The notes: generated by a model from the sequence alone, not told the origin. Positions 51,315 to 60,917 are shown, counted from the first letter of the stretch. The stretch: DNA of 64,000 nucleotides from Fulvivirga ulvae (GCF_021389975.1 NZ_CP089981.1:452501-516500), one strand, 5' to 3'. A program made the numbers and translations.

Positions 51315-54008
51315 ATGACCAAATTCAAATCTAAAATTTTGATCTCGGTGGTACTGCTCTTACTCAGTACACACCTATGGGCTAATACTGATAAGTATCG
51401 CCTTACTATTCGGGACAATCCGGCTACCTCTGTGGTTATTGGCTGGAACCAGGTATCGGGATCTAATCCTGTTGTCTATTATGGAAAAACAGACCATGGT
51501 ACAAGCTGGACAAACTACCCGTTCAGCAGTTCCCCCAGCCGCCAGGTATCTTACCGGGGCATGAACAGTCAGTTTGTGAGACTTACAGGACTTGACCCTA
51601 ACACAGCGTATTACTTTGTGATCAGGGATAGTCAGGGGACAAGCCAACGTTTTTGGTTTAAAACTGCCCCCGATGACCCAAATCAGCGACTTTCATTTAT
51701 AGCAGGAGGAGACTCAAGGAACAACAGAACGCCAAGAATCAATGCTAATAAGCTGGTAGCAAAATTAAGGCCTCATGCTGTACTTTTTGGTGGTGATATG
51801 ACTGCCAATGGCACAGACAGTGAATGGAGGGAATGGTTTGATGACTGGCAGTATACTATCGGCTCAGATGGCAGGATGATCCCCATCGTAGCCACAAGAG
51901 GCAATCATGAAAGCTCAAACGACATGATCTATAACCTCTTTGATACACCAAGTTCAGAAGTATACTATGCCATCACTTTTGGAGGTAACCTGATAAGAAC
52001 TTACACCCTCAATACTGAAATATCTATCTCCGGTAATCAGACTACATGGCTGCAAAACGACCTTGCCGCCAATTCAAATATAACCTGGAAAATGGCCCAG
52101 TACCATAAGCCTATGAGGCCTCATGTTTCATCCAAAGCTGAAGGCAATAACCAGTATGCCAACTGGGCAGACCTGTTTTACAACAACAAAGTAAAGCTGG
52201 TGGTAGAGTGCGATGCGCATACCGTTAAAACCACCTGGCCCGTAAAACCGTCGAGTGGCAGCGGAAGCGATGAGGGCTTTATACGTGACGATACAGGAGG
52301 CACAGTGTACACAGGTGAAGGCTGTTGGGGTGCACCATTGAGAACCAACAATGACAATAAATCATGGACAAGAAACAGTGCCAGCTTCAACCAATTCAAA
52401 TGGGTGTTTGTAGACCAAGCCAAAATAGAGGTTCGTACGATCAAAGTGGACAATGCAAACCAGGTTGGCCAGGTAAGTGACAACAATATTTTTACACCAC
52501 CTGCCAACCTCGATATTTGGAATCCAAGCAATGGGGCTGTGGTAACAATCACTAACGACAGTAATCCTGATGGAGGTGAAGTAACCGTGAGCTCGAGAGT
52601 TAACAGCACCAACGATGACGTGGAGGAACACCAAAATGGCAGCATGTACATGAACAGTTCGGATATTGAGCTGGTATACGATGGAAGCAGAGGCAATCAA
52701 TCTATTGGCTTGAGATTTCAGGGACTTAGCATTCCCCAGGGAGCAACTATTCTCAGTGCCCATGTGCAATTCACAGTAGACGAGACCAACAGTGGCAGCT
52801 CTAACCTGACTATTAAAGCGCATGATACGGATAACGCTCCGGCTTTTTCGACATCAAGCTATAACGTTTCTTCAAGACCCACCACTTCGGAGTCGGTAAA
52901 TTGGTCACCATCAGCCTGGAGCAGTGTAGGGCAGGCAGGCTCATCTCAAAAAACTCCTGATCTGAAAAATATTGTGCAGGAGCTGGTAAACAGAAACGGC
53001 TGGTCTCAAAGCAGCGCTCTGGCCCTTGTCATCACCGGTACGGGGGAACGTACAGCTGAAGCATACGACGGAAGCTCTGCCAGTGCTCCGGCTATCTATG
53101 TAACCTACAGCACCGACGGCTCAGGAGATCCATCTTCACCTGAGGTACTTACCTTTGCAAAAGGCATTAGCAACGGCAATGATGACGCCGAAGAATCATC
53201 TTCAGGCTCTATGTATCTCAATAGCTCAGACCTGGAGCTGGTATATGACAGCCATATGTCGGCTGGTAATCAAAGGATTGGCCTCCGTTTTACGAATGTC
53301 ACTATTCCGCAGGGGGCTACTATTGAAAAAGCCTATGTTCAGTTTACAGTAGATGAAACGGCAAATACCAGCGGTTCAAAAACAATTTATGGAGAAGCCA
53401 CCGATCACTCGGGTGCCTTTACCTCAGGATCATTTAATATTTCTAACCGGCCTGTGACTTCTGCTGCAATAAGTTGGAATCCACCGGCATGGAACTCAAC
53501 AGGAGCTTCCGGCACAGACCAGAGGACTTCGGACATCTCACAAATCATTCAGGAAATAGTCAACAGGAGTGGCTGGAACCCTGGCAATGCACTGTCTCTG
53601 ATATTAGCCGGATCAGGAAGAAGGGTGGCAGAGAGCTACAACGGTTCCTCAGCCCAGGCTCCACTGCTGGTAATCGAATATACCAGTGAGGCCACAAATG
53701 CCCGCGTTGCTTCTGATCATACGGCTACAGACAATGAGAGCACACAAGTCAGCCCATTGCAAGATCGTGACATACCTGTATTTCCTAATCCGATAACCGA
53801 CTTATTGACTATTGACTTAAGAGGTGTTGAAGAAGAAAAGATTGTTATGGAGATTTATTCCCTCAAAGGTGAAAGAGTAATGGCCAATGCTTTGATCAGC
53901 AATCAATCCAACAGGTTTAACCTGGAAGCATTACCAGCCGGAGCTTACCTTCTAAAGGTTATAACTCCTTCATCAATAGTAAAGCAGGTCAGAATTATAA
54001 AGTATTAA
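51315..54008 (+). CDS. type IX-secreted metallophosphoesterase with tandem C-terminal repeats
   Basis: An 897-residue secreted protein. A signal peptide (ILISVVLLLLSTHLWA) precedes a fibronectin III-like domain of the purple acid phosphatase type (to about residue 115). The phosphoesterase domain follows (GGDSRNN near 130, FGGDMTANG near 158, TRGNHESS near 195, YHKPMRPH near 263). Two repeats of about 175 residues come next (about 422-598 and 609-791), then a type IX C-terminal domain from about 821 (VFPNPITDLLTIDL...GAYLLKV). The usual GDxxY tyrosine and GHxH pair look altered (GDMTA, CDAH), so activity is uncertain. ATG 51315 fits the signal. Confidence 0.88.
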   Translation: MTKFKSKILISVVLLLLSTHLWANTDKYRLTIRDNPATSVVIGWNQVSGSNPVVYYGKTDHGTSWTNYPFSSSPSRQVSYRGMNSQFVRLTGLDPNTAYYFVIRDSQGTSQRFWFKTAPDDPNQRLSFIAGGDSRNNRTPRINANKLVAKLRPHAVLFGGDMTANGTDSEWREWFDDWQYTIGSDGRMIPIVATRGNHESSNDMIYNLFDTPSSEVYYAITFGGNLIRTYTLNTEISISGNQTTWLQNDLAANSNITWKMAQYHKPMRPHVSSKAEGNNQYANWADLFYNNKVKLVVECDAHTVKTTWPVKPSSGSGSDEGFIRDDTGGTVYTGEGCWGAPLRTNNDNKSWTRNSASFNQFKWVFVDQAKIEVRTIKVDNANQVGQVSDNNIFTPPANLDIWNPSNGAVVTITNDSNPDGGEVTVSSRVNSTNDDVEEHQNGSMYMNSSDIELVYDGSRGNQSIGLRFQGLSIPQGATILSAHVQFTVDETNSGSSNLTIKAHDTDNAPAFSTSSYNVSSRPTTSESVNWSPSAWSSVGQAGSSQKTPDLKNIVQELVNRNGWSQSSALALVITGTGERTAEAYDGSSASAPAIYVTYSTDGSGDPSSPEVLTFAKGISNGNDDAEESSSGSMYLNSSDLELVYDSHMSAGNQRIGLRFTNVTIPQGATIEKAYVQFTVDETANTSGSKTIYGEATDHSGAFTSGSFNISNRPVTSAAISWNPPAWNSTGASGTDQRTSDISQIIQEIVNRSGWNPGNALSLILAGSGRRVAESYNGSSAQAPLLVIEYTSEATNARVASDHTATDNESTQVSPLQDRDIPVFPNPITDLLTIDLRGVEEEKIVMEIYSLKGERVMANALISNQSNRFNLEALPAGAYLLKVITPSSIVKQVRIIKY

Positions 54009-54013
54009 CCCAA

Positions 54014-54046
54014 AAGAGCCACCATATACGCAGCATGGTGGCTCTT
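54014..54046 (+). terminator. hairpin terminator after the metallophosphoesterase gene
   Basis: AAGAGCCACCAT (54014-54025) pairs perfectly with ATGGTGGCTCTT (54035-54046) around a nine-base loop. The T tract after it is short. Confidence 0.7.
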
Positions 54047-54123
54047 AATCTTCCTTAAAGAAATTTCAAACGCTATTTACATACCATTACCACCGTAGAC
54101 CACGTTAGGCAGTAAAAGTTAAA

Positions 54124-55182
54124 ATGAAAAACCAGTTCTTTCTGCCTCTTTTAATCATAACATGTGCTGCCTGTCATGATGAAGACCTACAGGCGCCGCC
54201 ATCACCACTAAACATTGACTACCGACAGGAAATGCGTGATTATGTAATAGGCATAAGCCAATATTCAAAAGCCCTGCATCCGGATTTTCTCGTCATCCCC
54301 CAAAATGGCATTGAACTCGTTACTGATAACGGCGAAGAAGACGGAAGCCCTGACAGTGATTATTTAACAGCCATAGATGGCAACGGACAGGAAGACATGT
54401 TTTACGGTTATGATAATGATGATGAAGCAACACCATCAGTTGAGAGTATATACCTGATGGGTTTGCTTGATGTATCAAAAAATGCAGGCAATACAATACT
54501 TACCACGGACTATTGCTCTACCGAGGCTCATATGGATGACTCTTATACTCAGAACGAAAGTCATGGCTATATTTCGTTTGCTGCAGACCAGCGCGAGTTA
54601 GACAATATACCCTCCTATCCTATTTCAATTCATGGTGAAAATGCCGAAATAATCACCATATTAGGCGAAGCCAAAAATTTTCTTTATCTCATAAACCCCG
54701 GCGAATTCACTTCGAAAACAGCATTTATTGAAGCAGTGACATCAACAAACTACGATTTACTGATCATGGATCTATTCTTTACAGATGGTTCGGTTTTTAG
54801 TGCTTCAGAAGTTGAACAGCTAAGAAGCAAAGCCAATGGAGGGAAGAGGCTGGTGATTGCTTATATGTCTATTGGCGAAGCAGAAAACTATCGATACTAC
54901 TGGAACAGTGAATGGAACACCAACAAGCCTGACTGGATGGATGCCGAAAACCCTGATTGGGCAGGGAATTATAAAGTGAGATACTGGGAGCCCGAATGGC
55001 AGAGTATAATCTACGGAAATGACGGCTCATATCTAAAAAAGATATTAGATTCCAATTTTGACGGTGTTTACCTGGATATAATTGATGCCTTTGAATATTT
55101 CGAAAATATTGGCATACTAAACACGCGATACATTAAAAGTCAGAAAGTAAGTTCAGGAAAAACACAGGTTACTTCGACGTGA
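54124..55182 (+). CDS. TM1410/GH114-like lipoprotein (putative polygalactosaminidase family)
   Basis: A 352-residue predicted lipoprotein (Cys14/Cys17 after a hydrophobic start, imperfect lipobox). It carries the TIM-barrel motifs of the TM1410/MJ1477 and endo-alpha-1,4-polygalactosaminidase families: AYMSIGEAENYRYYW, WAGNYKVRYWEPEWQ and FDGVYLDIIDAFEYFE in the second half; FLVIPQNGIEL, AIDGNGQEDMFYG and ILTTDYCSTEA in the first. This half order appears swapped compared with the commoner arrangement. The last 25 residues (from NIGILNTRY) look unlike the family. Substrate unproven. Confidence 0.8.
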   Translation: MKNQFFLPLLIITCAACHDEDLQAPPSPLNIDYRQEMRDYVIGISQYSKALHPDFLVIPQNGIELVTDNGEEDGSPDSDYLTAIDGNGQEDMFYGYDNDDEATPSVESIYLMGLLDVSKNAGNTILTTDYCSTEAHMDDSYTQNESHGYISFAADQRELDNIPSYPISIHGENAEIITILGEAKNFLYLINPGEFTSKTAFIEAVTSTNYDLLIMDLFFTDGSVFSASEVEQLRSKANGGKRLVIAYMSIGEAENYRYYWNSEWNTNKPDWMDAENPDWAGNYKVRYWEPEWQSIIYGNDGSYLKKILDSNFDGVYLDIIDAFEYFENIGILNTRYIKSQKVSSGKTQVTST

Positions 55183-55300
55183 TTAAACTGCATAAAGAGG
55201 TACCTGAATGTAAAATCATACCTTCATTAAATGATGGGTATGGTTTTTGTTTTGCAGAATTAAAACTAACTAGAGACGCGTTATTTAAATTTCTATCTGT

Positions 55301-56101
55301 ATGAGACATTTTTTAAAAATCTTCATTTTTTCATCTTTCTTTTTCTTCATTTCATGTGACGAGCTAGACAACGGACTCACAAACGGAGAGATTGTCGCAG
55401 GCTTAAAAGAGGCTCTGAATGTTGGGCTTGACAACTCCGTAACCACGGCATCTTCTGTAGATGGATATTTAAAGAACGAAATCATTAAGATTCTGCTTCC
55501 TCCCGAAGTTAAATCTCTACAGAATACTATTCAAACCGGATCTATTAATTTAGGTTTTACCAGTGTGCCTTATAGCACTATTCTGAATGCATATGTAGCC
55601 CTTAACCCTGACATTAACAGTGATCCTTTTGAAGAGCTTATAGTAGCTATGAATCGCGGTGCTGAAAAAGCCGCTGATAAGGCTCTGCCAATTTTTGGTG
55701 ATGCCATTGTAAGTATGAGCTTTGATGACGCTTTGGGCATACTTCAGGGTTCTGATACCTCTGCAACACATTACTTCTATAGCAAGACCAATCAGGCATT
55801 GTTCAATGCTTTCCAGCCAGATGTGAAGAGTGCACTTGACCAGACTGAGGCCAATGCCATATACACGAGCATCGTAGGCTTTTTAAATTATGAGTACAAT
55901 ACCGGGCTGGGTACAGTTAAGGTGAGCGATTTTATCAATACATCGCTTCCCGAAACTATTGATGGCTACGCTACAGAAAAGGCCATAGATGGTTTGTTTT
56001 ATCTGATTGGTAACGAAGAGACCAAGATCCGGCAAGACCCGTTCGCCTGGGGAAGCAGTATAATTGAAAAGGTCTTTGGAAGCCCCGAAGCTCAGGGATA
56101 A
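55301..56101 (+). CDS. DUF4197 lipoprotein
   Basis: A 266-residue lipoprotein: the signal MRHFLKIFIFSSFFFFISC ends at a lipobox cysteine, and the body fits DUF4197 (GLKEALNVGLDNSV, LLPPEVKSLQNTI, NRGAEKAADKALPIFGDAI, TNQALFNAFQPDV). It is helical and of unknown function. Monocistronic with a terminator. Confidence 0.9.
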   Translation: MRHFLKIFIFSSFFFFISCDELDNGLTNGEIVAGLKEALNVGLDNSVTTASSVDGYLKNEIIKILLPPEVKSLQNTIQTGSINLGFTSVPYSTILNAYVALNPDINSDPFEELIVAMNRGAEKAADKALPIFGDAIVSMSFDDALGILQGSDTSATHYFYSKTNQALFNAFQPDVKSALDQTEANAIYTSIVGFLNYEYNTGLGTVKVSDFINTSLPETIDGYATEKAIDGLFYLIGNEETKIRQDPFAWGSSIIEKVFGSPEAQG

Positions 56102-56120
56102 AAAAATATTGTAAACTAGT

Positions 56121-56148
56121 AAAAGCGTACCATAAAAAGTACGCTTTT
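56121..56148 (+). terminator. rho-independent terminator after DUF4197 gene
   Basis: AAAAGCGTAC, seven-base loop, GTACGCTTTT continuing into a T run of seven. Strong. Confidence 0.9.
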
Positions 56149-56151
56149 TTT

Positions 56152-56409
56152 ATCTTCGGATCATCACCACTTCCCACGTAACTACCTCTAAATGATCACC
56201 TTAAAATACCAAGCCTCATCAATCAAATATTTCCAAAAATTCCATTATATAACATAATTTATACAAAAACACCCAAAAAGAAAATTACCGGTTAATTCTT
56301 GTTTCTGAACTTTCATTATTATAAGTTTCGGGTTAAAATATTTTTTAACTTTTAGCAATTATATTTTTTTAAAGGACATCTTCCTTATCCCTAAAACACA
56401 TCCCATATA
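56152..56409 (+). other. AT-rich leader/promoter region of the TonB-dependent receptor
   Basis: Together with the terminator this makes a gap of 308 bases. It holds no coding frame and no exact TAnnTTTG element. A/T-rich blocks close to the ATG (56330-56375) are the likely promoter and leader. Confidence 0.4.
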
Positions 56410-58485
56410 ATGAAAAAAATCTACTTACTTACCTTAAGTATGCTGGTTACACTATGTGTAACTGCTCAGGACATTGACAGTGCATACTTTAATATGACTT
56501 TGGAGGAGCTTATGAATATTGAAGTTACCACCGCCTCCTTACAGTCAGAATCGATGCTTAAAACACCGGTGCCTATGACGGTGGTTACCCGTGAAATGAT
56601 AGACGCCATAGGAGCACGAAATATCAAAGAAGTATTAACTACCTATGTACCAGGCTTCACCGCCGTAGAAGACCACAATGAAATGAATGTCAGCATGCGC
56701 GGCATATACGCCTCTGCTCAGCAAAAAATACTTTTTATGGTAAACGGACACAGGTTAAACTCTCGGGCATACTCTATGTCCAACCCCGATTACAGCATAA
56801 GCCTGGACAAGGTCAAGCAAATTGAGGTTGTGAGAGGTCCCGGCTCTTCTATATACGGTAACGTTTCACTTACAGCAGTAGTAAACATTATCACGATCAA
56901 AGGGTCGGAGCTGGATGGCACCCAGGTAAAGGTTGCCAGTGGAAACCATGGGCAGCAATACATATCTGCTGCTGCCGGTACCGGGCTCGGCGTGGATAAG
57001 GATATCCTGGCCTGGGGCTATCATTATTCTGCCGAAGGTGAAAAAAGAGATATTAATGCGGCTGATGACTATAGCTCAGCTACAACAGAAGATGGTGTGG
57101 CATATCTCGGTGCCGTGCAGGGTGATTATGATATCGGCATTCAGGCAACCATGGGTAAATTCGACATTTTCTTTAATACGACCAAGGGAAAAATACAGCA
57201 GCCTTTCACCGATGGTGGCGGCACCGGTGAAATATATAACAAGAATGATTTTGACGACATCTTTGGCGAAGAGCCCGGCCTGGGACAGGAAATGAGGCGT
57301 GTAAAAGTGGGCTACACCAGTACTTTCTCCAAATCGGTAGATTTTAAACTTGATCTTTATGGTGATAACACAAAGGTTTTAGGACACCTGATAGCATCGC
57401 CCGTTAACCGTGTCAATTCGGTAGTAGCCTGGTGGGACCGTGACCTTGGCGGTATAGCTCAATTTACATTTCACTACCCAAAAGGGAACGTACTGATAGG
57501 CACTCAGGTAGATTGGATGAATGTATATGACAGTTTTCTGGCCACATCTGCTAATGGCACCGGCATTTTGGATACCTTTTTAGATACGGCCACACCTTTG
57601 ATGGAGGAAGGAGAGGAGATCATATACTCTGGCTTTACACAATGGAAACACAACCTCACTGATAACCTTCTGGTCAATGCTGGCTTCCGCTACGACATTA
57701 AAAACCGACATGAAGGTGACAATGTGGATGCGCTTAGTCCCAGGTTGGCACTTATTTATGAGGCGAGTTCATCGCATAATGTCAGGCTTTCTTACTCCAA
57801 GTCCTTTGTAGATGCCCCTTATTGGTACCGCTACAATAGTCTCCCCTCTTATTCAGGCTCAAGGGATTTGCTGCCTGAGAACCTGCAGGCGTTGCAGTTA
57901 ACGCTGGACTCAAGATTGTTATCTTCAAAAGTTTACAATAATATCAACTTCTTCTACCAGTCTCTGACTGATTTTATTTATCGTGATCCCGAGGCTGGCC
58001 CCGAAGACCCTAAATATAGAAATGCCGGGTCATTAACCAGTTGGGGAATAGAGGAGCAGGTAAGAACAAAAGTGGGTAATCTTGATATACTTGCAAATGC
58101 CACCTATCAGCATGCGATAGATGCCACGGACTACGAAGTGGATGATTCAAAAATATCGAATATCCCCTCTTTTACAGCTAATGTGATTGGTACTTATTAT
58201 TTTTCAAACAGGGTATTTTTTAACGTTGGCTTAAAATATGTCTCCTCACAGTTTTCTCCAATCACCGCTCTGGGTTCGGACTCAAGTGTACCTGACAACT
58301 ACACGGATGCGGCTTTTGTCATCAATACCGGACTAAATGTAAAATTCAATGACCTTGTGGTGGACCTGAGAGTAAAGAACATTGCTGATACCAAATACTA
58401 TCAGGGTGGCAGTACCCGCTTTGCTTATCCTCAGGAGGGCAGATGGATTACTGCTTCTTTGCAGTATACTTTCAGGAATAACTAA
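56410..58485 (+). CDS. TonB-dependent outer membrane receptor
   Basis: A 691-residue TonB-dependent receptor. After the signal (ending near VTAQ) comes a plug domain (MTLEELMNIEVTTAS, PVPMTVVTREMIDAIGARNIKEVL, VEVVRGPGSSIYG-like) and a 22-strand type barrel ending in an aromatic strand (ITASLQYTFRNN). It has no carboxypeptidase-like N-terminal domain and no SusD partner, so it is more like a siderophore, vitamin or metal receptor than a glycan system. The ligand is unknown. It is monocistronic. Confidence 0.9.
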   Translation: MKKIYLLTLSMLVTLCVTAQDIDSAYFNMTLEELMNIEVTTASLQSESMLKTPVPMTVVTREMIDAIGARNIKEVLTTYVPGFTAVEDHNEMNVSMRGIYASAQQKILFMVNGHRLNSRAYSMSNPDYSISLDKVKQIEVVRGPGSSIYGNVSLTAVVNIITIKGSELDGTQVKVASGNHGQQYISAAAGTGLGVDKDILAWGYHYSAEGEKRDINAADDYSSATTEDGVAYLGAVQGDYDIGIQATMGKFDIFFNTTKGKIQQPFTDGGGTGEIYNKNDFDDIFGEEPGLGQEMRRVKVGYTSTFSKSVDFKLDLYGDNTKVLGHLIASPVNRVNSVVAWWDRDLGGIAQFTFHYPKGNVLIGTQVDWMNVYDSFLATSANGTGILDTFLDTATPLMEEGEEIIYSGFTQWKHNLTDNLLVNAGFRYDIKNRHEGDNVDALSPRLALIYEASSSHNVRLSYSKSFVDAPYWYRYNSLPSYSGSRDLLPENLQALQLTLDSRLLSSKVYNNINFFYQSLTDFIYRDPEAGPEDPKYRNAGSLTSWGIEEQVRTKVGNLDILANATYQHAIDATDYEVDDSKISNIPSFTANVIGTYYFSNRVFFNVGLKYVSSQFSPITALGSDSSVPDNYTDAAFVINTGLNVKFNDLVVDLRVKNIADTKYYQGGSTRFAYPQEGRWITASLQYTFRNN

Positions 58486-58502
58486 CTAAACGTGTTGTGC
58501 AA

Positions 58503-58526
58503 AAGACCTGTCGGGGGACAGGTCTT
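58503..58526. terminator. hairpin, minus-side terminator of the nuclease-like gene
   Basis: AAGACCTGTC, loop GGGG, GACAGGTCTT: a perfect ten-base stem. On the minus strand it is followed by TTTGC, so it may end the nuclease-like transcript. Confidence 0.6.
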
Positions 58527-58546
58527 GGGGTAGAAATACAAAGTTT

Positions 58547-58580
58547 AAATCTCCGGTCGTGAATGACTGGAGATTTTTTT
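58547..58580 (+). terminator. rho-independent terminator of the TonB receptor gene
   Basis: AAATCTCCGGTC (58547-58558) pairs with GACTGGAGATTT (58565-58576, one G-U) and is followed by a T tract overlapping the 3' end of the convergent gene. Confidence 0.82.
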
Positions 58581-60432
58581 ATTTCCCGATGGCTTTAATT
58601 ACTCTGTCCTCTTGTATTAACACATCTCTCATGAGGAGGTTATATGGAAATGTCTTGTGCTTAGACAATTTAAACGCCTCCTGGATTTTGGTCAAGGAGT
58701 TCGCAGTCACTAGAGAAAGATTCAACTCGTAGTCCAAACCACAATCTTTAACAAAGTCGTCAGAAAAATCAGGAGCTATCAATAATGACTTTATCACTTT
58801 ATGACCATTCTTTTCCGCAAGTTTCATATAAGATTTTAGCTGGCGCGAAACAGAGCTAAATTTGTTATACCCACTTTCTTTCACCGACTTACACTCCACG
58901 AGTATCAGATCATCGTTACCCATATTGAGCAGAATGTCAATTTTGTCTTTAGAGGTATTGATTTGCTTTCTTAAATCTTCATCAACCGAAAATCCAAGGT
59001 TCGAAAATATTTTCTTCGTAAGTGTTTCAAACAATATCCCAATCTCCGCCTCTTTTACTGTAATTCCATTCTCTTTTAATGTACCCAAGTCTCTATAGCC
59101 AATGCTAGAATAGTTCTCCAAATATAAATTTTCAGCATCCGTGTAATTATCAAGGATATTAACAATTACATCTCCCCGAGTCTTTATATCTCTTTTTTCA
59201 CAGAATTTACAGAGTTCAGCCTCCGGTATAATCTCTAAAACATCTATAGGTTTGATATTATAATCAAGCAAATAGCTGCTTTTCATGACATTTTCATCTT
59301 GCAACTCAAACTCATCTTTCAGTAGCTTATTAACTTTTGGAATGGTCTCTCCAAGTTCAATAAGCAGTTTCTCATAACCGTCAATCGATATTCCTACTTT
59401 ATCATCCCTCTCTATATCTTCAAAGTAACTAACAAGGTTTGCTAACTTATCTTCGATGGTGACTCCTTTAAGGGGTGTAACTATTCTAAGTTTATTGTCG
59501 CACAAATCATTGATGAATTTCTTCTTTTCGGTCAGAGTAACACCTTCTTTATGTATATCGTTAACCAGAACACCCGTAAATGAAATTCCCTCCTTTATTA
59601 TACCCTTCATCTTACTGTCCAAGTCTTTCCGCCAGTCCATATTGTGCTTTTTACAAATCATATTAATTTGTGGCTCCCTAAGCTGGCGCAGCACCCTTCT
59701 GAAAAATTTATCAGCTACGTTTTTACCTTTAACCTTTCTTAGTACTGAAACTACCTCGTCCGCTACATAAACCATATTTGTCTTTTTGGAGTAAAATATG
59801 ATTCCGAGGTTTTTGAGTTCGTTAATAATGGTATCTATATCCATCTGCTTTACAGAAACTACCATATAATTGATAAGCTTAACTTCCTCGTTTGATAACT
59901 CAAGTTCTCGGGCTAGGGTATTTAGCATTGACTGTTCATCAGAACTTACTTTACATTCCAAATTGTTTTCCAAATCATTGTTTAATGCCGTATTTACACA
60001 TGCCCTGTAAATTTGGTAGTCACGCTGCCTTATCGGATCTAATTCGGATTTTTCATCGTCTATTTGTGACTGAAAAATCTTTGTGTTCTTAATTAATTGC
60101 TTTAACTCTGTATCATACAAACGCGATAACCAATCCTGTTTCATAATGCAGTTACCATCCCTTACTAAAATATCCGTAAGGATATCTATTTGAGAGGTTG
60201 CATTTAAAAATTCCTGCTTTACATATTCTGCAAATTCATCAGTAACCAGATTAAATACTTTTGAAATATTAATACTGTCCATGGCCTTTAAATCACCCCC
60301 ACTAGCATCATTAAGTATCTTATCGACTTCTTTTGTATTCTTAGGTTTCTCTGCAACAATTCCATCAATGATTTTAAGGAAGGAGTTTTTCTCAAAGGAG
60401 TTAAGGTTGTCCAGTATCTTTTCAAGTTTCAT
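58579..60432 (-). CDS. orphan protein with C-terminal PD-(D/E)XK nuclease-like domain
   Basis: A 617-residue cytosolic protein of unknown family. The first 400 residues are mostly helical and charged. Residues 407-432 (ELCKFCEKRDIKTRGDVIV) resemble a SAP-type DNA-binding helix pair. From about 462 comes a restriction-endonuclease-like core: GILFETLTKK (Glu469), KIDILL (Asp499) and LVECKS (Glu513, Lys515), the D-x(n)-ExK pattern of Mrr-type nucleases. ATG 60432 (MKLEKILDNL) is chosen; an upstream extension of 17 codons lacks support. It is monocistronic, flanked by two terminators. A defence or DNA-processing role is inference. Confidence 0.72.
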   Translation of the reverse strand: MKLEKILDNLNSFEKNSFLKIIDGIVAEKPKNTKEVDKILNDASGGDLKAMDSINISKVFNLVTDEFAEYVKQEFLNATSQIDILTDILVRDGNCIMKQDWLSRLYDTELKQLIKNTKIFQSQIDDEKSELDPIRQRDYQIYRACVNTALNNDLENNLECKVSSDEQSMLNTLARELELSNEEVKLINYMVVSVKQMDIDTIINELKNLGIIFYSKKTNMVYVADEVVSVLRKVKGKNVADKFFRRVLRQLREPQINMICKKHNMDWRKDLDSKMKGIIKEGISFTGVLVNDIHKEGVTLTEKKKFINDLCDNKLRIVTPLKGVTIEDKLANLVSYFEDIERDDKVGISIDGYEKLLIELGETIPKVNKLLKDEFELQDENVMKSSYLLDYNIKPIDVLEIIPEAELCKFCEKRDIKTRGDVIVNILDNYTDAENLYLENYSSIGYRDLGTLKENGITVKEAEIGILFETLTKKIFSNLGFSVDEDLRKQINTSKDKIDILLNMGNDDLILVECKSVKESGYNKFSSVSRQLKSYMKLAEKNGHKVIKSLLIAPDFSDDFVKDCGLDYELNLSLVTANSLTKIQEAFKLSKHKTFPYNLLMRDVLIQEDRVIKAIGK

Positions 60433-60780
60433 AGCGTAAAGGTTTTGGGTGTTTAAGCGATTAAACAAAATACAAATGTCCATTCACAAATCCATGTAAT
60501 TGCTCAAAAAACGAATTTTAGCACTAAATCACATATTCAACTTTCCAAAAGCCACATTTTACTTTCCGAAAGGTCCCTATTGATACTTTTTTTGATGCTA
60601 ATGGGATAAAGAGAATGGAGTACTGTTAAATGATGCGGAGTACACAATTGCCGAGGGGTTCTCTTCAAGAGACATCCATCAGGAAGTAAAAACAATGATC
60701 TTTGATTCAAATAAAAGAACCTGGCAAAGGCCTGCCTGTCCAGAGGAAGGAACATGTTAAAGAACCTGTCTGGGAACAAG
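60433..60780. other. gene-poor region with possible coding remnant
   Basis: About 350 bases separate the nuclease-like gene from the ftsZ terminator. On the plus strand a stretch of about 50 codons (60608-60760) reads like protein (DKENGVLLNDAEYTIAEG, then IHQEVKTMIFDSNKRTW) but lacks a start codon and is preceded by stops. It may be a decayed gene fragment. Nothing else is visible. Confidence 0.3.
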
Positions 60781-60810
60781 AAAAAAACCTCCCGGGCGCA
60801 CCCGGGAGGT
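60781..60810 (-). terminator. strong terminator of the ftsA-ftsZ operon
   Basis: On the minus strand CCTCCCGGG, loop TGCG, CCCGGGAGG and a T7 tract. The stem is a perfect nine-base GC-rich helix. It lies about 110 bases after the ftsZ stop. Confidence 0.92.
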
Positions 60811-60917
60811 CTCACGTTTAAAAAATGGCATCACAGCACCGGCCGAAAAATTTACAACCAACAACCACTACAATTGGGAGTAAGCCGGTTCTATGCTGCT
60901 AATGCCAATCAGTAGTC

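Noticed and set aside
55137..55303. A plus-strand frame that stays open past the end of the GH114-like gene, suggesting a frameshifted C-terminus
   Set aside because: The family motif block already ends at DAFEYFE, and the alternative frame has no recognisable similarity; probably chance.
60537..60815. A 92-codon minus-strand frame after ftsZ
   Set aside because: It contains the GC-rich ftsZ terminator hairpin and T tract, has an odd composition, and fits no family.
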